Shown in pieces: positions 54,339 through 63,735 of a DNA stretch of 64,000 nucleotides (its first letter is position 1; each line of letters starts with the position of its first letter). The translations under genes and the position numbers were made by a program. The stretch is from JBBQZU01 sp038207425 (GTDB lineage Bacteria; Bacteroidota; Bacteroidia; Flavobacteriales_D; Cryomorphaceae): contig JBBQZU010000001.1 in NCBI GenBank assembly GCA_038207425.1, forward strand, positions 226,978 through 290,977, read 5' to 3'. Below the pieces are notes generated by a model. The model worked only from the letters and a program-made list of their open reading frames with translations, was not told where the DNA came from and did no database searches.

Positions 54339-56742
54339 TTCTCAAAATTTTTCCCTTCTGCACCATGCTTTGCAATCTCTCTAGGGTCTTTCGCTCGGCG
54401 CACAACTCCAGGAAGGCACGTCTTTCCAGATTAAGCAGGTAATCTTCACTTACTTCGGTGGGTTGTGACAGGTCGCCTCCGGCAAGTACAAATCCGAGTT
54501 TTTCGCTGATAAGCTGGTCGTGGTCTGAAATGTAATTTCCGCTGCGCATAGCGTTGGCGCCCACGTGAACGATTCCTAATGCTTCATTACCAAGCACCCT
54601 TATGTCCTTGCGCTTTATAGGCTTTGTGTATCCCTTGCTTTGCATTAGCAATGCCGCCTGTTTGGCGTAAGCCAACTGATCATCGCGGTTTACCACTACT
54701 TCGTCAATTCCTTTGCGGAGGTAGCCCAGTTCAAAAGCTTCATAGGCTGAGGTTGATACTTTGGCCTGACCGATGGTTAGGAAACGGTTGCGGAAGGTGT
54801 TGATGCGTATGTCGCCATCGCGCATTTCGTCGGCAGCGCGCAGGGCAAACTCTTTAGTGCCGCCGCCGCCGGGAATTACACCTACACCAAATTCAACCAG
54901 GCCCATGTACAACTCGGCATGCGCCACTACTTTATCAACGTGCAGACAAAGCTCACACCCTCCTCCCAAAGCCATATTATGCGGCGCAGCTAACACCGGA
55001 ATTGAAGAGTAGCGCATACGCATCATGGTATTTTGGAAGGCCTTTACGGCAAAATCAAGCTCGTCGTATTCCTGTTCGGCCGCCATCATAAAGATCATAC
55101 CCACATTGGCACCGGCGCTGAAATTGTCGCCGGTATTTGATACCACCAGGCCTTTGTAGCCGGCTTCCGCTATATCGATGGCTTTATTGAGCCCTTCAAT
55201 TACTTCACCACCTATGGTATTCATCTTGGTGTGGAATTCTACATTGATGATTCCGTCCCCAAGGTCTTTAATAGTTGTTCCGGCGTTTTTCCAGAGTATT
55301 TGGTCGCCGCCTATATTGTCTAGGAATATCTGTCCTTCCAGCACAGGTACTGGTTCGTAGGCTTTGGTGTTTTGGTTGTAGAAATATTTTACGCCTTTTT
55401 CAATTTTATAGAAGCTTTTATTGCCGGCAGCGAGCATTTCCTTGACCCAGGTATTTACTTTCACTCCGGATTTTTCCATATCGACTGAGGCTTTTTCAAC
55501 TCCTATGGCATCCCATTTCTCAAAAGGCCCCATTTTCCAACCGAAACCCGCACTGAGCGCAGCGTCAATTTTATAGAGTTCGTCAGATATTTCGGGTATG
55601 CGAAAAGAAACGTAGCTGAAAAGTCCCTGGAAGGAGCGGCGGTAGAATTCACCGGCTTTGTCCGTGCCGCTGTAGAGCATTGGCAGTCGTTTTGCGAGGT
55701 TGTCAATGGGTTTGGCCATTTCGAGGGTGGGGAAGCTCACCTTTTTCTGTGGCACGTACTCCAGAGTTTTGAGGTCTAGGGAGAGTATTTCAGCCTCGCC
55801 CGAAGCCCCTTTTATTTTTTTGAAAAAGCCTTGTCCTGATTTGCTACCAAGCCATTTATTATCGACCATTTTCTGCACATAGTCAGGTATGGCAAATACC
55901 TCGCTGCGTTCATCACCTGGGCAATTGGCTTTCACGCCATTTGCCACGAGCACAAGCGTGTCGATGCCTACTACATCGGCGGTGCGGAAAGTGGCCGATT
56001 TGGCGTGACCTATTACCGGGCCGGTGAGTTTGTCAACTTCTTCGGGTGTAAGGCCCATATCATTCACAATATGGAATAGCTCCATGATGGAATAAACGCC
56101 TACCCTATTGGCTATAAATGCAGGTGTGTCCTTGCAGAGCACCGTTTGCTTGCCCAGGAAGCGCGAGCCGTAGTGCATCAGAAAGGCAATCACTGCCTTA
56201 TCGGTTTTCGGACCCGAAATAATTTCGAGCAGCCGCAGGTAGCGCGGCGGGTTGAAGAAGTGTGTGCCGCAGAAGTGTTTTTGAAAATCTTCTGAACGGC
56301 CTTCGTTCATCATTTTTATCGGAATACCCGATGTATTGGATGTAATCAGGGTCCCCGGCTTTCTGTACTTTTCAACCTTTTCAAATACCTGTTGCTTGAT
56401 GTCCAAGCGTTCCACCACCACTTCGATGATCCAGTCGGCATCGGCTATTTTAGCCATGTCGTCATCAAAATTTCCTGTGCTGATGCGTTTGGCGTAAGCC
56501 TGATCGTATATAGGCGATGGGTTGCTTTTCAGCGCAAATTGCAGCGACTCGTTTACTATACGGTTGCGCACTGCGGGGGCGCTGATGTCAAGTCCGGTCT
56601 GTTTTTCCTTGTCGTTGAGTTCGCGTGGTACTATATCGAGCAGCAGAACCTCTACGCCTATATTGGCAAAGTGGCATGCAATACGCGATCCCATTACTCC
56701 GGAGCCGAGAATGGCTACCTTATTTATTTTTCGTTCGCTCAT
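54334..56742 (-). CDS. fadN: 3-hydroxyacyl-CoA dehydrogenase/enoyl-CoA hydratase (FadN-like fusion)
   Basis: 802 residues. Order is dehydrogenase first: VAILGSGVMGSRIACHFANIGVEVLLLD-type Rossmann region (8-36) and a HAD C-terminal domain, then the enoyl-CoA hydratase near 520-660 (FSAGANVGMIF, LGGGCELCLHVDKVV, FGVGVIPGGGGTKEF). This is the FadN order of Bacillus (789 aa), the reverse of E. coli FadB. It hydrates and oxidises enoyl-CoA in beta-oxidation. It follows marR by 14 nt; its stop codon lies in the heptamer repeat of the IVP cassette. Confidence 0.92.
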   Translation of the reverse strand: MSERKINKVAILGSGVMGSRIACHFANIGVEVLLLDIVPRELNDKEKQTGLDISAPAVRNRIVNESLQFALKSNPSPIYDQAYAKRISTGNFDDDMAKIADADWIIEVVVERLDIKQQVFEKVEKYRKPGTLITSNTSGIPIKMMNEGRSEDFQKHFCGTHFFNPPRYLRLLEIISGPKTDKAVIAFLMHYGSRFLGKQTVLCKDTPAFIANRVGVYSIMELFHIVNDMGLTPEEVDKLTGPVIGHAKSATFRTADVVGIDTLVLVANGVKANCPGDERSEVFAIPDYVQKMVDNKWLGSKSGQGFFKKIKGASGEAEILSLDLKTLEYVPQKKVSFPTLEMAKPIDNLAKRLPMLYSGTDKAGEFYRRSFQGLFSYVSFRIPEISDELYKIDAALSAGFGWKMGPFEKWDAIGVEKASVDMEKSGVKVNTWVKEMLAAGNKSFYKIEKGVKYFYNQNTKAYEPVPVLEGQIFLDNIGGDQILWKNAGTTIKDLGDGIINVEFHTKMNTIGGEVIEGLNKAIDIAEAGYKGLVVSNTGDNFSAGANVGMIFMMAAEQEYDELDFAVKAFQNTMMRMRYSSIPVLAAPHNMALGGGCELCLHVDKVVAHAELYMGLVEFGVGVIPGGGGTKEFALRAADEMRDGDIRINTFRNRFLTIGQAKVSTSAYEAFELGYLRKGIDEVVVNRDDQLAYAKQAALLMQSKGYTKPIKRKDIRVLGNEALGIVHVGANAMRSGNYISDHDQLISEKLGFVLAGGDLSQPTEVSEDYLLNLERRAFLELCAERKTLERLQSMVQKGKILRN

Positions 56743-56756
56743 GGTAGAGAAGTGGT

Positions 56757-57218
56757 TTATTGTGGGGGTAAGGTAAGTTGATATCTAAGTTCTGTTTGTC
56801 GCTTGTCGAGCAATGTGTTGATTTCTGTGCTTACCTGAAAGAAAGCCTTTAACTGCTCATCTTTGAGGTTTTGATGGAGGTATTCGTTTAGAGAGATTAC
56901 CGCTTCACGGGCTTTTTCGCGGTATTTTTTTCCTTCCGATGTGAGGTGCACCAATACCAGCCTGCCATCGCCTGCCGCAGCCGATCGCGTTATAAGGCCA
57001 TTTTCTTCCATGGTTTTAAGGGTGCGGGTGAGGCTGCGCGACTCTATGCCCATCTTTGGGCCTAGCCTTGTTGAAGGGGTTCCTTCTTTGTCGATATTGA
57101 GCAATACATACCCCACCGACATGCTGCCTCCGTAGCGCGAGGCTTCAAGGTTGTAGAGGCGCATGGTTTTCATCCACAGCCACCTGAGGTGAAAATCTAT
57201 TGTTTCTTCGGGACTCAT
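56757..57218 (-). CDS. MarR-family transcriptional regulator of the fad operon
   Basis: 153 residues from ATG 57218 (MSPEETIDFHLRW); the longer frame to 57356 runs through the operator and is rejected. The winged-helix is at about 37-95 (STRLGPKMGIESRSLTRTLKTMEENGLITRSAAAGDGRLVLVHL region), with dimer helices at both ends. It lies first in the fad operon, 14 nt before fadN. A perfect palindrome 25 nt upstream of its start (57243-57260) is a likely autoregulatory operator. The inducer is probably an acyl-CoA or fatty acid, which is inference. Confidence 0.9.
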   Translation of the reverse strand: MSPEETIDFHLRWLWMKTMRLYNLEASRYGGSMSVGYVLLNIDKEGTPSTRLGPKMGIESRSLTRTLKTMEENGLITRSAAAGDGRLVLVHLTSEGKKYREKAREAVISLNEYLHQNLKDEQLKAFFQVSTEINTLLDKRQTELRYQLTLPPQ

Positions 57219-57242
57219 TGTTGGGCTAAAACTACTAAAATA

Positions 57243-57260
57243 TGTTATGCAAGCATAACA
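57243..57260. promoter_or_regulatory. Palindromic operator upstream of marR/fad operon
   Basis: TGTTATGC-AA-GCATAACA: perfect 8-bp inverted repeat with a 2-nt spacer, a size typical of MarR sites. On the reverse strand it is followed by TATTTTAG and TAGTTTTA, near-matches to TAnnTTTG, so a bound repressor would cover or abut the promoter. The last codons of the ATPase pseudogene overlap it. Confidence 0.7.
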
Positions 57261-58500
57261 ATGAACGAAATTTTTTCCCGAAGGTTTTCTTTGGTTTTCT
57301 CTGTTCCGATTTCGCATGCGTTTTCCATCCAATCCAACAATCCTATGGTTAACCACAAATGCTGCCTGACACGGTCGAGCGATTCAAGCCACCTTGCGAG
57401 AAGTACATCTTGCACGAGGAATACATTTTCTTCCTTGATAAGAATCTCATTTTTCATAAGCATATTCAAGGCGGTGCTCACCTAACTTGCGGCACCGAAA
57501 TTATGCCTGAGCAGAAAATTTCTCGACAATGGGTTTTGGGCAGGTTCATCTCTCGCCACTGCGCGGAGTACTTTCCATTGGGTTTGTGTGAGCAGGTTGG
57601 TGTATTGTGAAAATACCGGCGCTTCCTGTCCAAGTATTTCATCAACTACTTTTTTATGGTATTCCAACTTTACAGAGTCAAATTTCCCATTCAGCTTACT
57701 GCAAATCAGTTGAACACAATAGGTTTGTCCTCTGCTCCACTCGTATATCGCTGCGATGCTCTCATCGCCTATCTGATTGTTTCCCTTTTTAAAGTGACTT
57801 TGAATAAACTTTCTGTATACATCGGGCTCAATCGGGTAGAGCGACATGAGTTGGGCACTGCGGTAAAAAGGTCTTTTCTTTTCAGCAAACATGGAAGTCA
57901 TCATACCTCTGTTGCTTCCACTGAAAATAAACCGCAGTCCAGGAAAACGCTGCATCCAGTTCCTAAAAATGGCTTCGCCATTTTCGACGGGATAGTTCGC
58001 CACCTGCTGAAACTCGGCCATTGCGATCAGCACTTCCGAATTCCGTACTGCAAGAAATTCACCAATAGCGGTGAGCGAAGTTTCGGGCTTGGAGCCTTGC
58101 CTGAGTCCAAGGCTGAATGATGGCAGGCCGGTATTCGGATCAAAGTTCATATCGAGCCTACCGAACCCAAAAGCTTTAGAAATGAAGAGGAAATACCTCC
58201 CGTGGTTTTTTCGAATTTGGCGTGTACCGCCATAGTCAGTTGCCTGACGGCTTCATCTGCGTCTCGCGTTGCCAACAGATCAATGTAGATCGTTTCGGCT
58301 TTTTTAGCTGCTTCAAGCTCAGCCATGAAATGTTGTATGAGCACAGTTTTGCCAAGCCTGCGCCGTCCGTAAAGCACTGTATTGCGGCCATTTTCAAAAT
58401 TATCGAGCACCACGGCCAGTTCTTTTTCGCGATCGCAGAAGTGGGTCCTGCCGTAATAACCGCCAAGCAGAAAGGGATTATTGGGTTTTTTTATCGCCAT
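57245..58500 (-). pseudogene. Broken AAA ATPase (archaeal-type ATP-binding protein family)
   Basis: Three pieces together form one ~415-residue ATPase. Piece 1 (from 58500, MAIKKPNNPFLLGGYYG) has the P-loop LYGRRRLGKTVLI near 42-54. Near 58180 the frame must shift by -1 to continue as FLKAFGFGRLDMNFD; without it the protein stops at GSVGSI. Piece 2 continues to HNFGAAS, then an in-frame TAG at 57482-57484; the same frame goes on (VSTALNMLMKNEI, VQDVLLARWLESL) as the usual winged-helix end of the family. One frameshift and one nonsense codon mean it is not functional. Relatives are often strain-variable. Its end overlaps the marR operator. Confidence 0.82.
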
Positions 58501-58634
58501 TTCTGAAAGTTAATATTTTAGTAATCACATGTAAATGAAGGCTGTGTAGTAATTTATTCCTTACGCAAAATACGTAACGAGAAGTACGTAATAAATTTGA
58601 GTCTTACGAAATATTCAGGGGCAATTTTCTGCCA

Positions 58635-59858
58635 TCAGCGACTGCCTGCCATCTGCTTGCGGCGTTTTAGTTCTTTGATGATAAGCCCGAGTTCGCGCCC
58701 GGTTTGTCCGGCTACTGAAGTGTTTTCTTCGGCGCGGCGTATCAGGTAGGGCATTACGTCGCGCACAGGGCCGTAGGGCACATACTTCGCTACGTTGTAG
58801 CCGGATTTACTCAGATTAAAGCTTATGTGGTCGCTCATGCCGAATAGCTGGGCGAAGTAAACCCGCTTATCTGTGTGTGCTATACCGAGTCTGTCCATTT
58901 CACGGGCAAGGTGCATGCTGCTCAGCTCATTGTGCGAACCTGCGCAGAATGCTATGCCATCAATATTGGCAAGGCAATAATCTACAGCGGCGTCAAAATC
59001 ACGGTCGGTAGCGGCCTTATCGGGCTGTATGGGCGATGGGTAGTCCATATTGGCAGCGCGCTCCCGTTCTTTTTCCATGTAAGCACCACGCACCAATTTC
59101 ACACCGTAAAAGTATCCTGCAGCCTTAGATGCAGCATGCGCTTCATGAAGGTGCGCCAACCTGTCGTGGCGGTACATTTGCAAGGTATTGTACACCACTG
59201 CCCTTTCCCGGTTGTACTTTGCCATCATAGCAGTGGCAATGCGGTCTATGGCAGGCTGTATCCATGTTTCTTCGGCGTCAATAAATACGGGTGTTCCCGT
59301 TTCGTGAGCCTTTTGGCAAATGGAGTTAACGCGGTCCTTCAATCGCTGATGGCGCATTGTTTCGATTTCATCCAGAGGCTCGCCGTTGCTGAGTTTTTCC
59401 AGCAGGGCATTTCTGCAAAGGCCGGTTACTTTAAACACACAAAAAGGAATATGCGGATTGCCATACGCTGTTTCAATAGTGCGCAAGGTTTCCCTGCGGG
59501 TAGCTTCAAATTCTTCATCGGCTTCCTTACCTTCTACCGAGTAGTCGAGTATGGTGCCAATATGGTATGCATCGAGTACTTTGGTGGTTTGGGCGCAGTC
59601 GGCTATGGTTTCGCCACCGCAAAATTGTTTGAAGATGGTGGCCTTGATCATGCTTTTTATAGGAAGGTGCAAGGCAAGCGCAATCTTGGTAAGTTGTTTT
59701 CCCGCAAGGCTTAGCCCTTGGTTTCCAATAATGCGAAAGAGCCAGTAGGCCCTGCGCAAATCAGCATTTGACTTCGATGAGAAAGCCACTTCGGTATTCT
59801 CAAAAGATACCTGTTCTTTGAAGGGTTGTGTAGCGGGTGTGGTGGTAACAGTATTCAT
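58635..59858 (-). CDS. Proline dehydrogenase (monofunctional PutA/PRODH family)
   Basis: 407 residues. VFIDAEETWIQPAIDRIA near 193-210, GVKLVRGAYMEKERERA near 255-271 (FAD/substrate Arg), FCAGSHNELS and YVPYGPVRDVMPYLIRRAEENTS near 363-385 (the Arg pair that binds proline carboxylate) define the family. It oxidises proline to P5C with FAD and passes electrons to quinone. The P5C dehydrogenase is not nearby. The gene is divergent from aroB. Confidence 0.92.
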   Translation of the reverse strand: MNTVTTTPATQPFKEQVSFENTEVAFSSKSNADLRRAYWLFRIIGNQGLSLAGKQLTKIALALHLPIKSMIKATIFKQFCGGETIADCAQTTKVLDAYHIGTILDYSVEGKEADEEFEATRRETLRTIETAYGNPHIPFCVFKVTGLCRNALLEKLSNGEPLDEIETMRHQRLKDRVNSICQKAHETGTPVFIDAEETWIQPAIDRIATAMMAKYNRERAVVYNTLQMYRHDRLAHLHEAHAASKAAGYFYGVKLVRGAYMEKERERAANMDYPSPIQPDKAATDRDFDAAVDYCLANIDGIAFCAGSHNELSSMHLAREMDRLGIAHTDKRVYFAQLFGMSDHISFNLSKSGYNVAKYVPYGPVRDVMPYLIRRAEENTSVAGQTGRELGLIIKELKRRKQMAGSR

Positions 59859-59908
59859 TTCTTCCTTTGCAAAAAACCATCCTATCTTAGCTGCTCATAA
59901 AATACACC

Positions 59909-61003
59909 ATGGCTACTATCGATATTCATAGGGTTAAAACCGACGGCCACACCATTTGTTTGGGCAAGCATAGCCTGGGCGATTTGTCGGAAGTGCTCTC
60001 AGGCGAATCCTTCCTTAACGCGAAGGTATTCATTTTATGTGATGAAAATACTTTGCCACATTGCCTACCGGCTGCAGTAGCCAAGGTGCCATCGCTGCAA
60101 ACCGCCGAAGTACTCGAAATACCTGCTGGTGAAGAAAGCAAGTGCATAGAAGTAGCCACACAGCTTTGGCGCGCCCTCAGCGAAATGGGCGCCGACCGCT
60201 ACAGTGTGCTAATAAACCTAGGCGGTGGTGTGGTAACTGATCTGGGCGGTTTTGTAGCGGGTACATACAAGCGGGGTATCCGTTTTTTTAATCTGCCCAC
60301 CAGCCTGCTCGGGCAGGTTGACGCATCTGTAGGTGGCAAGGTGGGTATTGATCTTGACCACCTCAAAAATGAAGTTGGACTCTTCAATCCATCAAACGGG
60401 GTATATGTTGATCCTTCTTTTCTCGCCACTTTGCCCAAAGCCCATATTGTAAGCGGTTTTGCCGAAATGATCAAGCATGCGCTCATCTGCTCACCCGGCT
60501 ATTGGGAGCAATTGAAGGCGGTGAGTTTTTATGATATGGAATCGCTGGAACAGCCCATATTGCGCTCGGTGCAGCTCAAAAACGAAATTGTGTGCAGCGA
60601 TCCTTATGAAACGGGCTTACGCAAAATTCTCAACTTCGGGCATACCATCGGCCACGCCCTTGAATCGCTTTCGCTTGAAGGCGATATGAAGTCGCTGCTC
60701 CACGGCGAGGCGGTTGCGCTTGGTATGATTTGCGAAGCGGCAATCTCACACCGCCGGGGCACCCTGTCGGAAAATGACCTTCGGCAGGTTACTTCTTTTA
60801 TTTTTAGTCATTTTGCGAAAGTGGAACTGGACCCGCTTATGTACCACCGCGCTATAGAACTTATGCGGCGCGATAAAAAGAGCCGCAGCGGCAAGGTGAT
60901 GATGAGCCTGCTCAACGGCATTGGCGACTGCATACCCGATCAGGAAGTAAACGCCGATCAGGTAATAGATTCACTTAATTATTATCAGCGATGGGTGGGC
61001 TGA
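59909..61003 (+). CDS. aroB: 3-dehydroquinate synthase
   Basis: 364 residues. EIPAGEESKCIEVA near 70-83, NLGGGVVTDLGGFVAGTYKRGI near 104-125 (NAD-binding), PTSLLGQVDASVGGKVGID near 130-148 (Lys and Asp at the active site) and KILNFGHTIGHALESL near 245-260 (Zn-binding His) are all intact. It makes 3-dehydroquinate from DAHP. It overlaps aroA by 13 nt; both serve aromatic amino acid synthesis. Confidence 0.96.
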   Translation: MATIDIHRVKTDGHTICLGKHSLGDLSEVLSGESFLNAKVFILCDENTLPHCLPAAVAKVPSLQTAEVLEIPAGEESKCIEVATQLWRALSEMGADRYSVLINLGGGVVTDLGGFVAGTYKRGIRFFNLPTSLLGQVDASVGGKVGIDLDHLKNEVGLFNPSNGVYVDPSFLATLPKAHIVSGFAEMIKHALICSPGYWEQLKAVSFYDMESLEQPILRSVQLKNEIVCSDPYETGLRKILNFGHTIGHALESLSLEGDMKSLLHGEAVALGMICEAAISHRRGTLSENDLRQVTSFIFSHFAKVELDPLMYHRAIELMRRDKKSRSGKVMMSLLNGIGDCIPDQEVNADQVIDSLNYYQRWVG

Positions 61004-62229
61004 GCCACATTAAATTACAAAAGTCTGCTATGCCTGAAGGTATTGTGGGCATCAACTTGCCAGCTTCGAAAAGCATCAGCAACCGGCTACTCGTCATGCA
61101 GGCCCTGAGCGATGGGGCAGTGACAATATCGAACCTGAGTAATGCCGACGATACACTGGTACTGGCCGCAATGCTGGCCGAATCAAAACCATCATACTGG
61201 CTGGGAGCAGCGGGTACGGCGTTGCGTTTTGGTCTTGCCTGGGCGGCGATAACCCCCGGCGAGCGTATACTGCGCGGCACGCATAGGCTCCACGAAAGAC
61301 CGCTAAAGCCACTGATCAAAGCCCTTGAAAAACTCGGTGCCGAAATAGAGTGCTACGAAGATGAAGGCTTCGCCCCGGTGGAAGTAAACGGGCGCAGGTT
61401 GCGCCATGCGCACCTTGAGGTAGATGCATCGCTGAGCAGTCAGTTTACCTCAGCCCTTATGCTTATTGGGCCTTACGTGCTCGGCGGGCTCAACATTGTG
61501 CACACAGGCCACTGCGTATCAGAGCCTTATGTGGAAATGACCGCCCACCTGATGCGAAGCGCGGGGGCTTATGTGCATGTACGCGACGGGAAGATAGCTA
61601 TTGAGGAAGGAGGTTATCAACCATCAGAAATTGTAGTAGAAGCCGATTGGTCGGCGGCATCTTATTTTTATTCGGCAGTGGCACTTGGCGGCCCGGCAAG
61701 GGTTTTATTGACGGACCTTCGCAGCGATAGCATACAGGGCGACGCTGCACTCGTGGGTATTTTCGCAAAGTTGGGGGTGCAAACAGAGTTCTCAGCCCAG
61801 GGGGCCATCATTTCCCGAAAAGGCGCGCCTGAACATAGCATAGTGCTGGATTGCACTGCTTTTCCTGACCTTGCCCAAACCATCGCTGTTGCTGCCGCGG
61901 GCCTTAAAATCCCATGCAAACTCACAGGACTCAGCACCCTGAGGCTGAAGGAAACTGACCGCATTGATGCACTTGCCACTGAACTTGTCAAATGCGGAGC
62001 CATTTGCGAAACGGGAGTAGATTTTATTGTTTTGAGCGACTTTACATCAGGTGAAACTGCTCCGATAATTACCACCTACCACGATCACCGCATGGCCATG
62101 GCGTTTGCGCCTCTTGCTTTGGTTTTTCCCTCAATTACTCTTGAATCACCGGAGGTAGTGAGCAAATCATTTCCGGATTTTTGGCAGGAGCTGGGCCGTT
62201 GTGGTATCGCTTTAGCAAAAAGTATATAA
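60991..62229 (+). CDS. aroA: 3-phosphoshikimate 1-carboxyvinyltransferase (EPSP synthase)
   Basis: 412 residues, on the short side for EPSP synthase. LPASKSISNRLLVMQALSDG near 23-42, YWLGAAGTALRFGLAW near 71-86 (the usual xxGNAGTAxRxL here changed to GAAGTALR), ERPLKPLIKALEKLGA near 104-119, DASLSSQFTSALMLI near 150 and YHDHRMAMAFAPLAL near 366-380 are present. It adds phosphoenolpyruvate to shikimate-3-phosphate. The start overlaps aroB. The altered NAGT motif is worth noting but is common among Bacteroidota. Confidence 0.93.
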   Translation: MGGLSHIKLQKSAMPEGIVGINLPASKSISNRLLVMQALSDGAVTISNLSNADDTLVLAAMLAESKPSYWLGAAGTALRFGLAWAAITPGERILRGTHRLHERPLKPLIKALEKLGAEIECYEDEGFAPVEVNGRRLRHAHLEVDASLSSQFTSALMLIGPYVLGGLNIVHTGHCVSEPYVEMTAHLMRSAGAYVHVRDGKIAIEEGGYQPSEIVVEADWSAASYFYSAVALGGPARVLLTDLRSDSIQGDAALVGIFAKLGVQTEFSAQGAIISRKGAPEHSIVLDCTAFPDLAQTIAVAAAGLKIPCKLTGLSTLRLKETDRIDALATELVKCGAICETGVDFIVLSDFTSGETAPIITTYHDHRMAMAFAPLALVFPSITLESPEVVSKSFPDFWQELGRCGIALAKSI

Positions 62230-62266
62230 CGCCTTATCGGCAATGCACTAAAAATGTGCAAAACAG

Positions 62267-62274
62267 TACCTTTG
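62267..62274 (+). promoter_or_regulatory. Bacteroidota -7 promoter box for lhgO
   Basis: TACCTTTG is a perfect TAnnTTTG box, 18 nt before the ATG at 62293 and after the alternative ATG at 62254, so it fixes the later start. Confidence 0.6.
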
Positions 62275-62292
62275 TCCCTAAATTTTGATTCT

Positions 62293-63543
62293 ATGGCCGG
62301 AAGTGAAGTGTATGATGTTGCCATCATTGGCGGGGGAATTGTGGGGGCAGCAACATTTTATAAAATGCAAACCCGCTGGCCTGAATTGCGCATGATCCTT
62401 ATAGAAAAGGAAAACGTACTGGCCAACCACCAAACCGGAAACAACAGCGGGGTACTACATTCCGGACTTTACTACAAACCCGGTAGCCTGAAGGCCGTGA
62501 ACTGTGTAAACGGTAGGAAGGAGTTGGTTGCTTTCGCCGAGAAGTATGGAGTTGACCATGAAGTATGCGGCAAAATTGTAGTGGCTGTCGATGAATCAGA
62601 ACTGCCCATGCTCGAGAAGATTTACCACATAGGCGTTGAGAATGGAATAGAAGGAATAGAGCGAATAGATGCCGCCGGCATCAAGGCCCGTGAGCCTTTT
62701 TGCGAAGGCATAGCAGGCATTTGGGTGCCGGTAACCGGAATAATTGACTACCGGCAGGCTACCCTAAAAATGGTAGAACTTGGCCTTGCTGCAAATCCGC
62801 AAAGCCGTCTCGCTCTTGGCGAAGAAGTACTTTCCATCACCCCGCAAGGCGCGTTAAAATCTATATCCACCAGCCGCGCTGTATACCAGTCGAAGTACCA
62901 GGTTTTCTGCGCGGGCTTGCAGGCCGACAGGCTGGCCCACAAGGATGGGGTGAAGCTGAAAGAGAAAGTGGTTGGCTTCAGGGGCGACTACTACGAGCTA
63001 ACTGAGCAGGGAAAACACAAGATCAAAAACCTGATTTATCCGGTGCCAAATCCCGATTTTCCTTTTCTCGGTGTGCATTTTACGCGCATGACCAACGGCG
63101 ATATTGAATGCGGCCCCAATGCAGTATTTACCTTCAAGCGCGAAGGGTATGGCAAGACCGACTTCAGCTTGCGCGACTCAATAGACGCCCTGACTTATGG
63201 CGGCACATGGAAGCTCTTTTTCAGGAATATGAAGTTTGGAATTGACGAGTACCGGCGGGCTTTCTCAAAAAAATTGTTTTTGAAAACCCTGCAACGACTC
63301 GTTCCTTCACTTACCATGGACGACATAAAACCCGGAAGGGCAGGGGTGCGCGCCCTTCTGCTGCGCAGTGATGGCGATACCCGCGACGATTTTCGTATTG
63401 AGTACAACGGCACAAGCATTCATGTGCTCAACGCCCCTTCACCTGCTGCCACAGCTTCACTGGCCATTGGCGGACAAATAGCTGATAAGGCACAGCAGCA
63501 GTTTGGGTTGAAATCGGCTGTGGCAAGAACGGCCGGTCAATAG
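62293..63543 (+). CDS. lhgO: L-2-hydroxyglutarate oxidase (LhgO family FAD enzyme)
   Basis: 416 residues from ATG 62293 (MAGSEVYDVAIIGGG). FAD-binding VAIIGGGIVGAATFYKM near 9-25; LANHQTGNNSGVLHSGLYYKPGSLKA near 45-70 is the LhgO signature (the HSGIYY-type FAD-contact loop); C-terminal PGRAGVRALLLRSDGD and VLNAPSPAATASLAIG close the family. The enzyme oxidises L-2-hydroxyglutarate to 2-oxoglutarate and feeds quinones; it repairs side products of central metabolism. The promoter box decides the start. Confidence 0.92.
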   Translation: MAGSEVYDVAIIGGGIVGAATFYKMQTRWPELRMILIEKENVLANHQTGNNSGVLHSGLYYKPGSLKAVNCVNGRKELVAFAEKYGVDHEVCGKIVVAVDESELPMLEKIYHIGVENGIEGIERIDAAGIKAREPFCEGIAGIWVPVTGIIDYRQATLKMVELGLAANPQSRLALGEEVLSITPQGALKSISTSRAVYQSKYQVFCAGLQADRLAHKDGVKLKEKVVGFRGDYYELTEQGKHKIKNLIYPVPNPDFPFLGVHFTRMTNGDIECGPNAVFTFKREGYGKTDFSLRDSIDALTYGGTWKLFFRNMKFGIDEYRRAFSKKLFLKTLQRLVPSLTMDDIKPGRAGVRALLLRSDGDTRDDFRIEYNGTSIHVLNAPSPAATASLAIGGQIADKAQQQFGLKSAVARTAGQ

Positions 63544-63735
63544 CTTTTTCTTTTTTATTTGAAGGAATCATCCTAACCATCTATCAAACGCACTTCTTTG
63601 TGCTGGCCGGACCCTTATAGATTTGAATATAAATTGCATTGAAATTTGGAATGGCCCTTTAAAAAAAGCGGTGCCAGCGCATTGTCGTTTGCGTGTTTTT
63701 TGGTAAACTTGATTCTAAATCTAAAATAACCTATT

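Noticed and set aside
58170..58190. Programmed -1 frameshifting as the explanation for the ATPase break.
   Set aside because: The same gene has an unrelated in-frame stop further on and there is no strong slippery heptamer with a downstream structure, so decay is simpler.
58875..59714. A 279-residue forward frame opposite the proline dehydrogenase gene.
   Set aside because: Antisense shadow with no recognisable domain; the dehydrogenase frame carries all motifs.
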